From positions 1 through 22,732 of the forward strand of contig LUJP01000085.1 in NCBI GenBank assembly GCA_001689535.1: a DNA stretch of 22,732 nucleotides, given 5' to 3'. Under the pieces are notes generated by a model. It made no database searches, was not told the origin of the DNA, and saw only the letters and a program-made list of their open reading frames with translations. Made by a program: the position numbers and the translations under genes. This document shows positions 14,647 to 22,499 of the stretch, in pieces; position 1 is the stretch's first letter; every line of letters begins with the position of its first letter. The stretch is from Bacteroidales bacterium M5 (GTDB taxonomy: Bacteria; Bacteroidota; Bacteroidia; Bacteroidales; Muribaculaceae).

Positions 14647-15015
14647 TTATTCTGCGGGGGCTTCGGGAGCAGGAGCGGGAGCTTCGGGAGAGGCAGGAGC
14701 CTGGGCAGCGGGGGCCTGGGTGTCGAAGTTGCCGCCTTCAACCACCTGCTGGGTGGATACGGCCTCTACACGTGAACCTACACGCTCTGCGCCTGTGGGC
14801 ATCACGAATGCGGAGAGGATGGAGAAGAGGCAGATGAGACCTGCGAGAGTCCAGGTTACTTTTTCGATGAATGAGTTGGTGCGGCGCACACCCATGATCT
14901 GGTTTGAGCCGGCAAAGGATGATGAAAGGCCGCCGCCTTTAGAGCGCTGAATCAGCACGGCACCGATGAGCAGCAGAGCTGCCAGAAGGGTGAGTATGAT
15001 AAGGAGCGTGTACAT
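14647..15015 (-). CDS. secG: preprotein translocase subunit SecG
   Basis: A 122-residue inner-membrane protein with two transmembrane segments (about 3-22 and 52-73) joined by the conserved cytoplasmic loop containing LIQRSKGGGLSSSFAGSNQI, the SecG hallmark. SecG associates with SecYE and assists protein export through the Sec channel. The C-terminal 45 residues are a Pro/Ala/Glu-rich tail (PAAQAPASPEAPAPAPE), longer than in E. coli but common in Bacteroidetes. It is the last gene of the minus-strand operon, 14 bases after the TPR gene and directly before a strong terminator. Confidence 0.95.
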   Translation of the reverse strand: MYTLLIILTLLAALLLIGAVLIQRSKGGGLSSSFAGSNQIMGVRRTNSFIEKVTWTLAGLICLFSILSAFVMPTGAERVGSRVEAVSTQQVVEGGNFDTQAPAAQAPASPEAPAPAPEAPAE

Positions 15016-15029
15016 TTTTAGGTGTTATG

Positions 15030-15773
15030 TTATTTGTTGTTGTATTTGCTGTTCAGGATAAGTTTCTGCAAGAAACGCAATTGGTCTGCAAAGTAAATAC
15101 TTTTTTCCGGATTTTTCAAACTTAATTGGCTTATAATTTCGTAAGCCTTGTCAAAACGTCGCTGCTTTATGTATATTTTCGACAGACTTTCGCTAAGTGT
15201 GGAATCAGCAGGGGCTTTGGGGGTGTGGTGTTCGCGCGGTTTGGCCTGAGTAGGCTCGGGAGCCGGAGCCTGGGCGGGACGGTGGCTCTCGAGGAATGAG
15301 TCGAGGCGGCGGTCCTGTTCGCTTTCGGCCGGGGCGCCAGGGGTGGCTTCGGCGGCTTCCTGACGGGCGAGAACCGACGAGTAGTCGGGCACGGGGTTAA
15401 AAATCAACCGTTCGAGCAGCGCCTGCTCGCGCTCGTCTATTTTGCCGTAGGTGTCGAGGAAGGTGGCGATGGCGTCGTCGGTTGATGGTGTATTGTCGGT
15501 TTCCTCCTGCGGGTAGAGCGAGGCGAGGCGATCGCCATCGGGGTCTATGAGCCGCATTAGCGATGTGCTGTCGGGAGCGTTGAGGGCCACGCAGGCCGAC
15601 AGGCGCGCGCGGCGTTCCTCAGTCATGGTCTCGCGGCTGCGTTTCAGTTCCATTGCGGCCGGAAGAGTGAAGAATGGATACTGCTCGAGCATGGCGTCGG
15701 TGAGTCCGGGATCGGGGGCGGCGTCGGAGCGGAGCGTTTCCAGAAACTGCTGTAGGGTGGGGTTGATGGCCAT
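15030..15773 (-). CDS. TPR-containing protein of the lptE-secG operon
   Basis: A 247-residue cytoplasmic-looking protein with no signal peptide or membrane segment. The N-terminal half is helical (LQQFLETLRSDAAPDPGLTD, ALLERLIFNP). A Pro/Ala/Glu-rich linker (about 130-185) follows. The C-terminal 55 residues hold a tetratricopeptide-like hairpin (TLSESLSKIYIKQRRFDKAY, IISQLSLKNPEKSIYFADQL). Similar proteins sit between lptE and secG in other Bacteroidales as far as I recall, but no function is known to me. Spacing is 23 bases after lptE and 14 before secG, so it is surely cotranscribed. A role in protein-protein contacts around secretion is only a guess. Confidence 0.8.
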   Translation of the reverse strand: MAINPTLQQFLETLRSDAAPDPGLTDAMLEQYPFFTLPAAMELKRSRETMTEERRARLSACVALNAPDSTSLMRLIDPDGDRLASLYPQEETDNTPSTDDAIATFLDTYGKIDEREQALLERLIFNPVPDYSSVLARQEAAEATPGAPAESEQDRRLDSFLESHRPAQAPAPEPTQAKPREHHTPKAPADSTLSESLSKIYIKQRRFDKAYEIISQLSLKNPEKSIYFADQLRFLQKLILNSKYNNK

Positions 15774-15796
15774 TGCTGTGGAGGGAGAAGAGGGGG

Positions 15797-16321
15797 TTAC
15801 CAGTTGCCAAGGGTGGCGTTGAAAATGAGCTGCACGAGTTCCTCGCTTATCTGCTGGCAGAGTTCGTCCTGCACGTCGGTGAGCATCTGGGAGCTGTCGA
15901 AGTCGCGGTAGGCGGTGAAGCTCTGGTCGATATCCTTGTTTTCGGCTTTATTGTCGGTATATTTTATTCTCACGCCTATGGTGAGGCGGGTGCGTGAGGC
16001 GTATGCGTCCTCGGTCACGGCCTGGGGTGTGAGGTAATACTGCGTTATCTCGCCTTCAAGCACGAGGTCGCTGCGACCGTCGACGGTCTGGAGGCGTGTG
16101 TTGGTGGATATGTAGTCGAGCAGCTCGTTTTCAAACGTCTGCTGCAGCGGAGGGTACACGAGGGCGGCGCGTATGGGGAAGTTGGATACGTGGATGGTCT
16201 TGTAGACGCTGTAGTCGAGCGCCGAGCCGTTGAATGTGTAGCGCGGCACGCATCCGGTGAGGCCAAACAGCAGAGCCGTGCACACCGGCAGAAGCAAAAG
16301 CAGTTTCTTGATCGGTTTCAT
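15797..16321 (-). CDS. lptE: LPS-assembly lipoprotein LptE
   Basis: A 174-residue outer-membrane lipoprotein. Signal MKPIKKLLLLLPVCTALLFG ends in lipobox LTGC (Cys at about 24), followed by the family pattern VPRYTFNGSALDYSVYKTIH, FPIRAALVYPPLQQTFENEL and DLVLEGEITQYYLTPQAV. LptE forms a plug complex with the LptD barrel and delivers lipopolysaccharide to the outer leaflet. I start at 16321, which gives a compact signal peptide; an ATG at 16339 is in frame (adding MSKFAI) and closer frames upstream would overlap rsmF. It lies 32 bases after rsmF and 23 before the TPR gene. LptD is not in this window. Confidence 0.9.
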   Translation of the reverse strand: MKPIKKLLLLLPVCTALLFGLTGCVPRYTFNGSALDYSVYKTIHVSNFPIRAALVYPPLQQTFENELLDYISTNTRLQTVDGRSDLVLEGEITQYYLTPQAVTEDAYASRTRLTIGVRIKYTDNKAENKDIDQSFTAYRDFDSSQMLTDVQDELCQQISEELVQLIFNATLGNW

Positions 16322-16353
16322 TATGGCAAATTTACTCATAATCCCTCTATTTG

Positions 16354-17754
16354 TCAAATGCCCGGCAATGGCGGAAGCGGCGAGGGGAGAGCCGACAGTA
16401 TGCGCCACGGGCGCGGATAGAGGTTGTTGCAGCGGTTGCCTATGTTTTTCACGAATCCCAGCGGGAGATCGCGATAGGTGAGAAGTATATGGCCGCGCGG
16501 GGTGCCGGAGGGGAGTTGCGGAGCTTCGCCGCGCAGATATATCAGGGCCGAGGTGCGGTCCACCTCCACTTCCGGGAAGGCTCCGCGACGGTAGATGCGG
16601 CTGAGGGCGAGCTGCTGCGATGGAATGGCGTCGCGGCCTTTGACTGTGCCGACTTCAAGCGAGGGGTGGGTTCCGGCCACTGACTGTGAGAAGACGGCCA
16701 TGATTCTGTCGCCATCGAGCGTGAGCGTGGCGCCGCAACCGGGCATCAGCCATGATTGCGTTTCGGCAGGTACGGGAGCCGGTTTGTTTCCCCGCCGGTC
16801 TTTCCTTGCTCCCTTCGCGCCTGATTTTTCAGCGGATGGCTGCGAGGTGAAGGCTTCGTCGCCGGGTTTGCGGAGCACGGCGAGAAACAGCCCTTCGCCC
16901 TCGGTGCGGCCGGGGATGAAGCGGCAGGCGTGAATGTCGCGGTCGAGTGCTGGGGCAATGGCCCATGCGAGGTCTGCAGGCAGTGCCACTGTTTCGGCAC
17001 CATAGGTTTCGATGAGCCAGCGCACGTTGTCCTCGTTCTCGCGGCGATTGAAGGTGCAGGTGCTGTAAATGAGGAATCCTCCGGGCCGCAGGGCCGGCCA
17101 CAGGTTTTGCAGTATGGAGCGCTGCAGCTCCGCGCACTGTGCGACAAGGCCCGGACTCCATTGCGCCACTGCCTCGGCGTCCTTGCGCATCATCCCCTCA
17201 CCTGAGCATGGCACATCGGCGGCAATGATGTCGAACGAGGCGGGAAGCGCGGCGAAACGCGAGGTGTCGCCGGTGGTCACAATCGTGAGTGGATAGCCTT
17301 TCTTGGCCAGATTCTCTCGGAGCACGGCGGCGCGCTGGGGCACGTATTCGTTGGCCCACACCACGCTTCCGGGCGGCAGGGCGTCGATTGCCGCGCCGGT
17401 CTTGCCTCCCGGGGCAGCGCAAGCGTCGAGATAGGCCACCGGTGCAGACAGACCTTCGGTGATATGTCTTACCGCGAGGCCGAGAAACATCGAGGAGGCA
17501 TCCTGCACATAATAGGCTCCCTGATGCATCAGGGGGTCGAAAATGAAGGCGGGACGGGCAGGGAGATAACGGCCTGAGGCTTTGGCCCAGGGAACGGCGC
17601 GTGCGTCGGCAGCCCAGCCTCCGCACGGGGTTTTGGCCGGGTCGATGCGCACCGACACCACAGGGTCAAGCGACAAAGCCTCCGGCAGCCCCGCGAAAAG
17701 CGGCGCGCCGGAGCCTTGGCTTAGCGATTCGATAAATCCTTCGGGGAGATTCAT
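16354..17754 (-). CDS. rsmF: RsmF/NOL1-NOP2-Sun family rRNA cytosine-5 methyltransferase
   Basis: A 466-residue S-adenosylmethionine-dependent enzyme that methylates C5 of a cytosine in rRNA. The Rossmann methyltransferase domain (about 70-275) carries DACAAPGGKT (110-119, cofactor loop), DVPCSGEGM (180-188, Cys183) and YSTCTF (230-235, Cys233). The two cysteines are the catalytic pair of this family. The C-terminal region (about 335-466) is a PUA-like RNA-binding extension ending GFVKNIGNRCNNLYPRPWRI, as in RsmF rather than RsmB (no NusB-like domain in front). The exact target base is inferred from family. The start lies 6 bases after the pfkA stop, and lptE follows, so it is inside the operon. 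The last residues (LPSPLPPLPGI) look poorly conserved. Confidence 0.9.
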   Translation of the reverse strand: MNLPEGFIESLSQGSGAPLFAGLPEALSLDPVVSVRIDPAKTPCGGWAADARAVPWAKASGRYLPARPAFIFDPLMHQGAYYVQDASSMFLGLAVRHITEGLSAPVAYLDACAAPGGKTGAAIDALPPGSVVWANEYVPQRAAVLRENLAKKGYPLTIVTTGDTSRFAALPASFDIIAADVPCSGEGMMRKDAEAVAQWSPGLVAQCAELQRSILQNLWPALRPGGFLIYSTCTFNRRENEDNVRWLIETYGAETVALPADLAWAIAPALDRDIHACRFIPGRTEGEGLFLAVLRKPGDEAFTSQPSAEKSGAKGARKDRRGNKPAPVPAETQSWLMPGCGATLTLDGDRIMAVFSQSVAGTHPSLEVGTVKGRDAIPSQQLALSRIYRRGAFPEVEVDRTSALIYLRGEAPQLPSGTPRGHILLTYRDLPLGFVKNIGNRCNNLYPRPWRILSALPSPLPPLPGI

Positions 17755-17760
17755 CCTGTA

Positions 17761-18741
17761 TTATATCGACAAGCGGCGGAGCGTGTCGAGGAGGGTACGG
17801 TTGATGGGCTTGTCGTTCTTGATGGCCTTGGTGAAGGGAACGTAGACAATGGTGTCGTTCTTTATGCCGATCATCACGTTGCGCTGGTCGTCAAGCAGGG
17901 CGTCGATAGCGGCCGCTCCCATGCGTGATGCCAGGATGCGGTCGTGGGCTGTAGGCGAGCCGCCGCGCTGGAGGTGTCCGAGAATCGACACACGCACGTC
18001 GTAGCCGGGATACTCGTTCTTCACACGCTGTGCCAGACCCATGGCGCCGCCGGTAACGGGGCTTTCGGCCACCAGTACTATCGAGGAGTTCTTGCTCTTG
18101 CGGAAGCCGTTCTGGATAAGTTCGGCAAGCTGGTCGACCTCGGTTGAGATCTCGGGAATGATGGCGGCCTCGGCGCCGGAGGCAATTGCTCCGTTGAGCG
18201 CGAGGAAGCCTGCGTCGCGTCCCATCACCTCGATGAAGAAGAGGCGTTCGTGGCTCGTAGCGGTGTCACGGATTTTGTCCACGCACTCCATGATGGTGTT
18301 GAGGGCGGTGTCGTAGCCTATAGTGGAGTCGGTGCCGTAGAGGTCGTTGTCGATGGTTCCGGGAAGGCCTACGATGGGGAAGTTGTATTCGTTGGCGAAT
18401 ATGCGCGCGCCGGTAAGGGAGCCGTCGCCGCCTATCACCACCAGAGCGTCAATCTCGTGGCGGCGCAGATTGTCGTAGGCAAGCTGGCGTCCTTCCTGAG
18501 TCTGGAACTCGGGGCAGCGGGCTGTCTTGAGTATGGTTCCGCCCATCTGTATGATGTTCGATACGTTCTGAGTCTTGAATTCCACTATTTCGTCGGATAT
18601 CAGGCCTTTGTAACCGCGATAAATGCCTTTGACTTTGAATCCGCTGAAAATGGCCGAGCGGGTCACGGCACGGATGGCAGCATTCATGCCGGGGGCGTCG
18701 CCTCCGGAGGTGAGGATGCCGATGCATTTGATTTCTGACAT
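17761..18741 (-). CDS. pfkA: ATP-dependent 6-phosphofructokinase
   Basis: A 326-residue glycolytic enzyme converting fructose 6-phosphate and ATP to fructose 1,6-bisphosphate in the cytoplasm. Motifs: ILTSGGDAPGMNAAIRA (9-25), GGDGS (104-108), PGTIDND (127-133, catalytic Asp in TIDND), MGRDAG (173-178) and GHLQRGGSPTAHDR near the C-terminus. The Gly after GGD and the Gly before TIDND mark the ATP-using rather than the pyrophosphate-using type. Length matches bacterial PfkA (about 320). It lies 49 bases after the one-TM protein gene and 6 before rsmF. That gap contains no recognisable TAnnTTTG promoter, which supports cotranscription. Confidence 0.96.
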   Translation of the reverse strand: MSEIKCIGILTSGGDAPGMNAAIRAVTRSAIFSGFKVKGIYRGYKGLISDEIVEFKTQNVSNIIQMGGTILKTARCPEFQTQEGRQLAYDNLRRHEIDALVVIGGDGSLTGARIFANEYNFPIVGLPGTIDNDLYGTDSTIGYDTALNTIMECVDKIRDTATSHERLFFIEVMGRDAGFLALNGAIASGAEAAIIPEISTEVDQLAELIQNGFRKSKNSSIVLVAESPVTGGAMGLAQRVKNEYPGYDVRVSILGHLQRGGSPTAHDRILASRMGAAAIDALLDDQRNVMIGIKNDTIVYVPFTKAIKNDKPINRTLLDTLRRLSI

Positions 18742-18790
18742 AACTTCTTGTTGGTATATGTGTTTGTGAATTTTAACCGATAGGGTGAGG

Positions 18791-19399
18791 TCATTCCGAC
18801 ACTATGCCGGTGATGACCGAGTTGGAGCCACCGCGCCAGGGCAGAGTGCCGTAGAAGCGCTCGTAGCTTATGGTGACGGTGCGTCCGGTGCCCTGGAGGG
18901 CCTGCAGACGGCGTGCGAGGGCATCGTCGGCCACTGTCATGGAGCATTCGCGGGTGTAGACGCGCGTGGTGTCTGTGAGGGCGTCGCGTGTCACCATCTC
19001 GGCCTCGAAGGTCTTGAATATCAGTCCGCGTTTCTCGACCGAAAGCACCTGGCCCGTGAGGCGGGCATCGGTCACATAGGGGTTGAAATACCGCAGATAG
19101 AACGTCAGACCGAGTGCCACGACGGCCAGGGTCACGAACCATATCAGGAACTTGCGGCATCCATGGCGCTTTTTCCGAGTATTGTCGGCAGGTGTGCCGG
19201 GATTTCCGTTGCCCGGGTTGGCTGACGTATTTCCCGTGGCAGTGGAGCCGGAGGCGGGAATGTCGTCGGGGCTGAACGTAATCCGGTTGGACGACGTCGC
19301 GCCCGAGGGCTCGCCTCCTGTGGCGGGGGCGGTGGTCTCCTGCGGGTTCTCGTCGGGGTCGCCGGAATAATAGTCTTTGACCTGGAGAGGATTTTTCAT
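18791..19399 (-). CDS. single-pass membrane protein of unknown function
   Basis: A 202-residue protein. The first 75 residues are low-complexity and polar (Pro, Thr, Gly, Asn, Asp-rich). A basic stretch (RKKRHGCRK) then precedes one transmembrane helix at about 84-104, and about 95 residues follow, probably periplasmic (ARLTGQVLSVEKRGLIFKTF, TRVYTRECSMTVADDALARR, GRTVTISYERFYGTLPWRGG). The C-terminal part reads like a small conserved beta-rich domain. I do not recognise the family. Its ATG overlaps the flippase stop (ATGA), so it is translationally coupled to that gene and may work with it. Confidence 0.8.
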   Translation of the reverse strand: MKNPLQVKDYYSGDPDENPQETTAPATGGEPSGATSSNRITFSPDDIPASGSTATGNTSANPGNGNPGTPADNTRKKRHGCRKFLIWFVTLAVVALGLTFYLRYFNPYVTDARLTGQVLSVEKRGLIFKTFEAEMVTRDALTDTTRVYTRECSMTVADDALARRLQALQGTGRTVTISYERFYGTLPWRGGSNSVITGIVSE

Positions 19400-20490
19400 T
19401 GCTTATGTAATTGTGGCTTTGCTGCGGAGCCGTGGCGTTTCTGCACGGCGATGCAGATAAACGTGAAGATACCAAGTAGGATAAGCAGCAGCGTCTGCGA
19501 CCCCATCACCAGGTTGGCAAACGAGGTGGCGTAGCCTTTGGTAAGACCCGGCACGGCGTATAGGCTCAGGCCGAATATCACCGCCCACTGCCAGGGCCCG
19601 ATGCCTCCGTTGGAGGGCACGCCCATGGAGAGGCTGGAGAACATGAAGCACACCAGCACGGCCGTCGCGCCATAGGTGTGGACCACTTCGGCGGTCAGCG
19701 GGAATGAGAAGAAGGCCACGTAGAGCTGGGTGAAATAGCATCCCCAGATAGCTACCGTGAGCAGCAGCCAGCGTCCGCGCCCGGGCATTGTGGCCACTAC
19801 GGCGAATCCCTGCCAGATACCTATGAGGAAGCTCTTCACTTTCATCACCACGCGGTTGTGGGGGAAGCGGATCTGAATCACGACTATTGCGGCGATTACC
19901 GCAGCCACAGCCACCCAGAGCCAGGGTGAGAGCAGGAGTTCCACCAGTTTCTCATAGCTCTCGGTGTTCTGCATCAGGTAGGTGTGGAGCTGATGGCCTG
20001 CAGCTAGGAATGTGATGCCGCAGAGCAGAAGCACGGTAAGGGTGTCGGCCAGACGGTCGGCCACCATCGAACCGAACACGGTGGAGAACGGCGCATCCTG
20101 CCGCTGTGATATGTAGCCGGTGCGCCACAGCTCGCCGAGGCGCGGGAGCACCAGATTCACGGCATAGCAGCCGAAGATGGAAAGCACCAGATTGAACAGC
20201 GGAGGGCGCACTCCCACGGCGCGCAGCTGGATGCGCCAGCGCATCGCGCGGAAAATGTGCGAGAATATGCTTATCACCAGGGCCAGCAGTATCCACCAGT
20301 AGTTGCAGTTGTCGCGGATAATGGCGGCCATTTCGTTGAAGTCCACGCCGGTGAACAGCAGGTAGCATAGCCCCACGGTGATTATCAGCGGCACTCCGTA
20401 TTTGAGCAGGTAGCGCCACCAGGGCTCATGCCGGTGCTGCGGTGTGGCTGCGCGGTCTGAGTACTCGTCCGTTTGCTTTTGGTTTGTCAT
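19396..20490 (-). CDS. flippase-like membrane protein (LPG synthase TM / AglD-type family)
   Basis: A 364-residue polytopic inner-membrane protein with about seven to eight hydrophobic segments. Features of the lysylphosphatidylglycerol-synthase transmembrane family are present: the early segment SHIFRAMRWRIQLRA, the middle motif GCYAVNLVLPRLGELWRTGY followed by FGSMVADRLADTLTVLL, and the late SLSMGVPSNGGIGPWQWAVI. There is no C-terminal aminoacyl-transferase domain, so it is probably a lipid or lipid-linked glycan translocase rather than an LPG synthase (inference). I start at 20490 instead of 20538 because the promoter box lies between the two. It is the first gene of the seven-gene operon and overlaps the next gene by 4 bases. 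Confidence 0.87.
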   Translation of the reverse strand: MTNQKQTDEYSDRAATPQHRHEPWWRYLLKYGVPLIITVGLCYLLFTGVDFNEMAAIIRDNCNYWWILLALVISIFSHIFRAMRWRIQLRAVGVRPPLFNLVLSIFGCYAVNLVLPRLGELWRTGYISQRQDAPFSTVFGSMVADRLADTLTVLLLCGITFLAAGHQLHTYLMQNTESYEKLVELLLSPWLWVAVAAVIAAIVVIQIRFPHNRVVMKVKSFLIGIWQGFAVVATMPGRGRWLLLTVAIWGCYFTQLYVAFFSFPLTAEVVHTYGATAVLVCFMFSSLSMGVPSNGGIGPWQWAVIFGLSLYAVPGLTKGYATSFANLVMGSQTLLLILLGIFTFICIAVQKRHGSAAKPQLHKQ

Positions 20491-20515
20491 TGTCGGAACA
20501 TTCTTTAGCAAAGTA

Positions 20516-20549
20516 CAAAGATAGTCTTTTATTGCCAAAACGCCTCAAA
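20516..20549 (-). promoter_or_regulatory. promoter of the flippase-to-secG operon
   Basis: On the minus strand, TTTG (20549-20546), a 22-base spacer, then TATCTTTG (20523-20516). This matches the -33/-7 consensus with a slightly long spacer. Transcription would start near 20509, leaving a leader of about 19 bases before the ATG at 20490. Confidence 0.55.
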
Positions 20550-20644
20550 TTGTCTTTTGATTTTTTTCTTGCGAAGACCCTCGAGGCGGATAGAGGCAGA
20601 ACGGTATTGTGCTTGCATATTTTTTGGTTAAAATACGTTTATTT

Positions 20645-20677
20645 TTTGGTACGAAATATCCAATTTTTGTAATTTTG
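20645..20677 (+). promoter_or_regulatory. plus-strand promoter with no gene behind it
   Basis: TTTG (20645-20648), a 21-base spacer and TAATTTTG (20670-20677) fit the Bacteroidetes consensus well. No CDS follows on the plus strand before the window end. Confidence 0.5.
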
Positions 20678-20683
20678 CAATGC

Positions 20684-20805
20684 TTTAAGGGAAAATTGCC
20701 ACCAATTGTGAATAGGTGGCCGAAATCCAATAATATAGTTGTTTTATAGATAATTGTGTATTTGAAGCTTAAGGGCAGTCGAGAGACTGCCCTTTCGTTA
20801 TTGTA
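20684..20805 (+). ncRNA. candidate small RNA of about 110-120 nt
   Basis: Bounded by the promoter at 20645-20677 and the terminator-like hairpin at 20771-20794. Inside is a hairpin GCCACC/GGTGGC (20698-20703 with 20715-20720). The only frames are very short (an ATG at 20680 is followed after one codon by TAA). No known RNA family is recognised. The ends are estimates from promoter geometry. Confidence 0.35.
20771..20799 (+). terminator. hairpin ending the candidate small RNA
   Basis: A perfect 10-base stem, AAGGGCAGTC (20771-20780) with GACTGCCCTT (20785-20794), closed by a GAGA tetraloop and followed by TCGTTATTG. The T tract is imperfect. No protein gene on either strand ends next to it. 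Confidence 0.6.
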
Positions 20806-20908
20806 GCGGGCGAAATCACACATCTGTAACTATTTGGCGACATAGGCCCGTGTCTCGCCGGAATGAATAAAAAGGGAGAGGTGGGATATGATGCTACGCG
20901 GCGGATGA

Positions 20909-20996
20909 CTGGGAGCGTCGGCCTCCGGCCGTCGGTCGGTGAGATGGTGTTGGGGAAGGGGAAGGGGGAGGACGGCGGGGACGCCGACCCTCCCAG
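20909..20996 (+). repeat. dispersed 26-bp element, copy C, with diverged inverted partner
   Basis: 20909-20934 is identical to copies A and B. 20971-20996, reverse-complemented, begins CTGGGAGGGTCGGC and matches the same element with a few substitutions. The two face each other across a purine-rich spacer of 36 bases, so the whole could fold into one large hairpin, similar in form to a small inverted-repeat element. Confidence 0.65.
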
Positions 20997-21030
20997 GAAA
21001 TCCCTTCTCCCGGGAAATCCCCCTCCCATG

Positions 21031-21072
21031 AAATAAAATCGGCGTGTCAAATTTGCTTTGACACGCCGATTT
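21031..21072 (-). terminator. terminator of the large lipoprotein gene
   Basis: A perfect 16-base stem pairs 21036-21051 (AAATCGGCGTGTCAAA) with 21057-21072 around a 5-base loop. On the minus strand it runs into TTTTATTT. It lies 55 bases after the stop of the lipoprotein gene. Confidence 0.85.
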
Positions 21073-21127
21073 GTTATGGTGAAGGGACATCCGCGGAGCG
21101 GAAGCCCGTATTATGGTCAGGCGATGA

Positions 21128-22444
21128 TTACTGACGGTCGAGGTTGATACCGATTTCGACCTTGGAAGTGGTGTCTACGATATCGGGAAGTGTCTTCAGG
21201 ATGCTGGGAAGCATGCTGGCCATGCCGGCCATTGTGGGATTCTTCTCGGCTGCCTTCTCGGCTGCCTCCACAATCATATTGATTACATCATCATCAGCGA
21301 TGATAGGAGCGGCAACCTTAAGAAGCGGAAGGAGCACATCGGTACCGAGATAGAAGCTGTAAGCGTTGGGGTTCTCCGAGGGAGCGAAAATGGGGTTGTG
21401 GTTCTCATCATTATCGCCGGTGTCTACAAGCGCTGGGCCGTAGCTTACGGGAATGCCGTTCTGGCACATCGGGAGTACATCGTTGATGAGTGTCTCCATA
21501 ATGGCATCCATATCGATAGCGCGTGATTTTGAAGCGTTTGCTACCACGTTGGTTATCACGGCGATCGGGTTGATGAATACGAGCGCAGTGCCGTCTTCTT
21601 TCACCACATAGCTTGCAATGCCTTTGGGAGCGGTTGCTTCGGGCCAGCCTTCTTCGTCGGTGTCACAGTAAACTGCTGTCACGCTGCCGTCCTCACCGAA
21701 GGTCACGCTCTTGAGTATATTTGCATAAAGTACGGGGAGGGGCTTATCGTCGCCATTTGCATCAGGTTGGGTGGTCATCAGCAGTGCCAGACGGATTACT
21801 GAGCTTACAGGCATGAAGCCCATTACTTTCGTTGCAGAATCCCACTGGATGCGGAAAAGACGGCTGTTGTCGATTGTCGGATCACCCCAGCTGTCAACTC
21901 CGATATAATCGGTGGGAACAGTGTAAGTGCCGGCGAGCGAGGCGTTCTTGAGCTTCACGTCGCTGATGCTGAGGGTAACACCGTTGGGGCCTACAGCGCC
22001 GGTGTAGTTGAAGGTGCAATATTCGGTCTGGGTTGTGCCGGTGAAAGAGCAGGTGTCGGCCTCGCCGGTGAGGGTGAGGGGGATTGTGACGGAGGGGCTG
22101 CCGGGAATCAGGCCGGGAGTCTTAAGCATGAGGTCGCCCTCAGCTTTGGACTGAGCTGCTACGCCTGCTATCAGTTCGCTGAGGTTGATGGGCTCGCTTT
22201 CTATTGTAAGCTTGGGCTCGGGACCGGGGGTGAATTTTACAATCTGGCCTCTTACGGGAGCATCGCCCATTGTGATGGCAACGTCTGCTACGGTGTATTC
22301 ATTGGCGGGAATGTTTTCGCCGGGAACTACAGTTGGTTCCGGTTCTGGTTCGGGAGAGGGAGATTTGGGATCGTCGCTGCTGCAGGATGCAAACATTCCG
22401 AGCATGGCAACGGCAGCCGCGAGGCTGAGGATTTTCTTTTTCAT
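21128..22444 (-). CDS. large lipoprotein, Bacteroidales DUF4925-like
   Basis: A 438-residue protein. Signal peptide MKKKILSLAAAVAMLGMFAS ends in a lipobox with the modified Cys at residue 21 (FASC), followed by SSDDPKSP and a Pro/Glu linker (PSPEPEPEPT, 29-38), the usual form of a surface or periplasmic Bacteroidales lipoprotein. The mature part begins with beta-rich segments (EYTVADVAITMGDAPVRGQI, TLTGEADTCSFTGTTQTEYC, GVTLSISDVKLKN). The C-terminal third is helical (MDAIMETLINDVLPMCQNGI, INMIVEAAEKAAEKNPTMAG). It reminds me of the DUF4925 lipoproteins, but that is from memory. No enzyme motif is visible. It is monocistronic, with a -7 box TACCTTTG upstream and its own strong terminator. Confidence 0.85.
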   Translation of the reverse strand: MKKKILSLAAAVAMLGMFASCSSDDPKSPSPEPEPEPTVVPGENIPANEYTVADVAITMGDAPVRGQIVKFTPGPEPKLTIESEPINLSELIAGVAAQSKAEGDLMLKTPGLIPGSPSVTIPLTLTGEADTCSFTGTTQTEYCTFNYTGAVGPNGVTLSISDVKLKNASLAGTYTVPTDYIGVDSWGDPTIDNSRLFRIQWDSATKVMGFMPVSSVIRLALLMTTQPDANGDDKPLPVLYANILKSVTFGEDGSVTAVYCDTDEEGWPEATAPKGIASYVVKEDGTALVFINPIAVITNVVANASKSRAIDMDAIMETLINDVLPMCQNGIPVSYGPALVDTGDNDENHNPIFAPSENPNAYSFYLGTDVLLPLLKVAAPIIADDDVINMIVEAAEKAAEKNPTMAGMASMLPSILKTLPDIVDTTSKVEIGINLDRQ

Positions 22445-22491
22445 TGCAAAAAATTGGATTAATACTATAATCTACTGAGTTACTTTGACCG

Positions 22492-22499
22492 CAAAGGTA
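22492..22499 (-). promoter_or_regulatory. candidate -7 box of the large lipoprotein gene
   Basis: Reads TACCTTTG on the minus strand, 47 bases before the ATG at 22444. A TTG lies 16 bases further upstream (22518-22516), shorter than the normal spacing, behind an A/T homopolymer. Confidence 0.5.

Larger units (their letters stand above)
20491..21127. other. intergenic region with promoters, possible small RNA and repeats
   Basis: This 637-base gap holds the minus-strand promoter of the flippase operon, a separate plus-strand promoter and hairpin pair (possible small RNA), a 26-bp repeat with a diverged inverted partner, and the terminator of the large lipoprotein gene. Short frames here overlap repeats or AT-rich DNA and look spurious. 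Confidence 0.65.

Noticed and set aside
20545..20823. A 92-codon minus-strand protein before the flippase gene
   Set aside because: It covers the operon promoter and the small-RNA candidate, is AT-rich and Lys/Ile-rich by composition, and shows no conserved pattern.
20769..21090. Short minus-strand frames around the copy C repeat
   Set aside because: They read through the 26-bp element, its inverted partner and the terminator; the translations are repeat-derived Pro/Gly/Arg-rich peptides.
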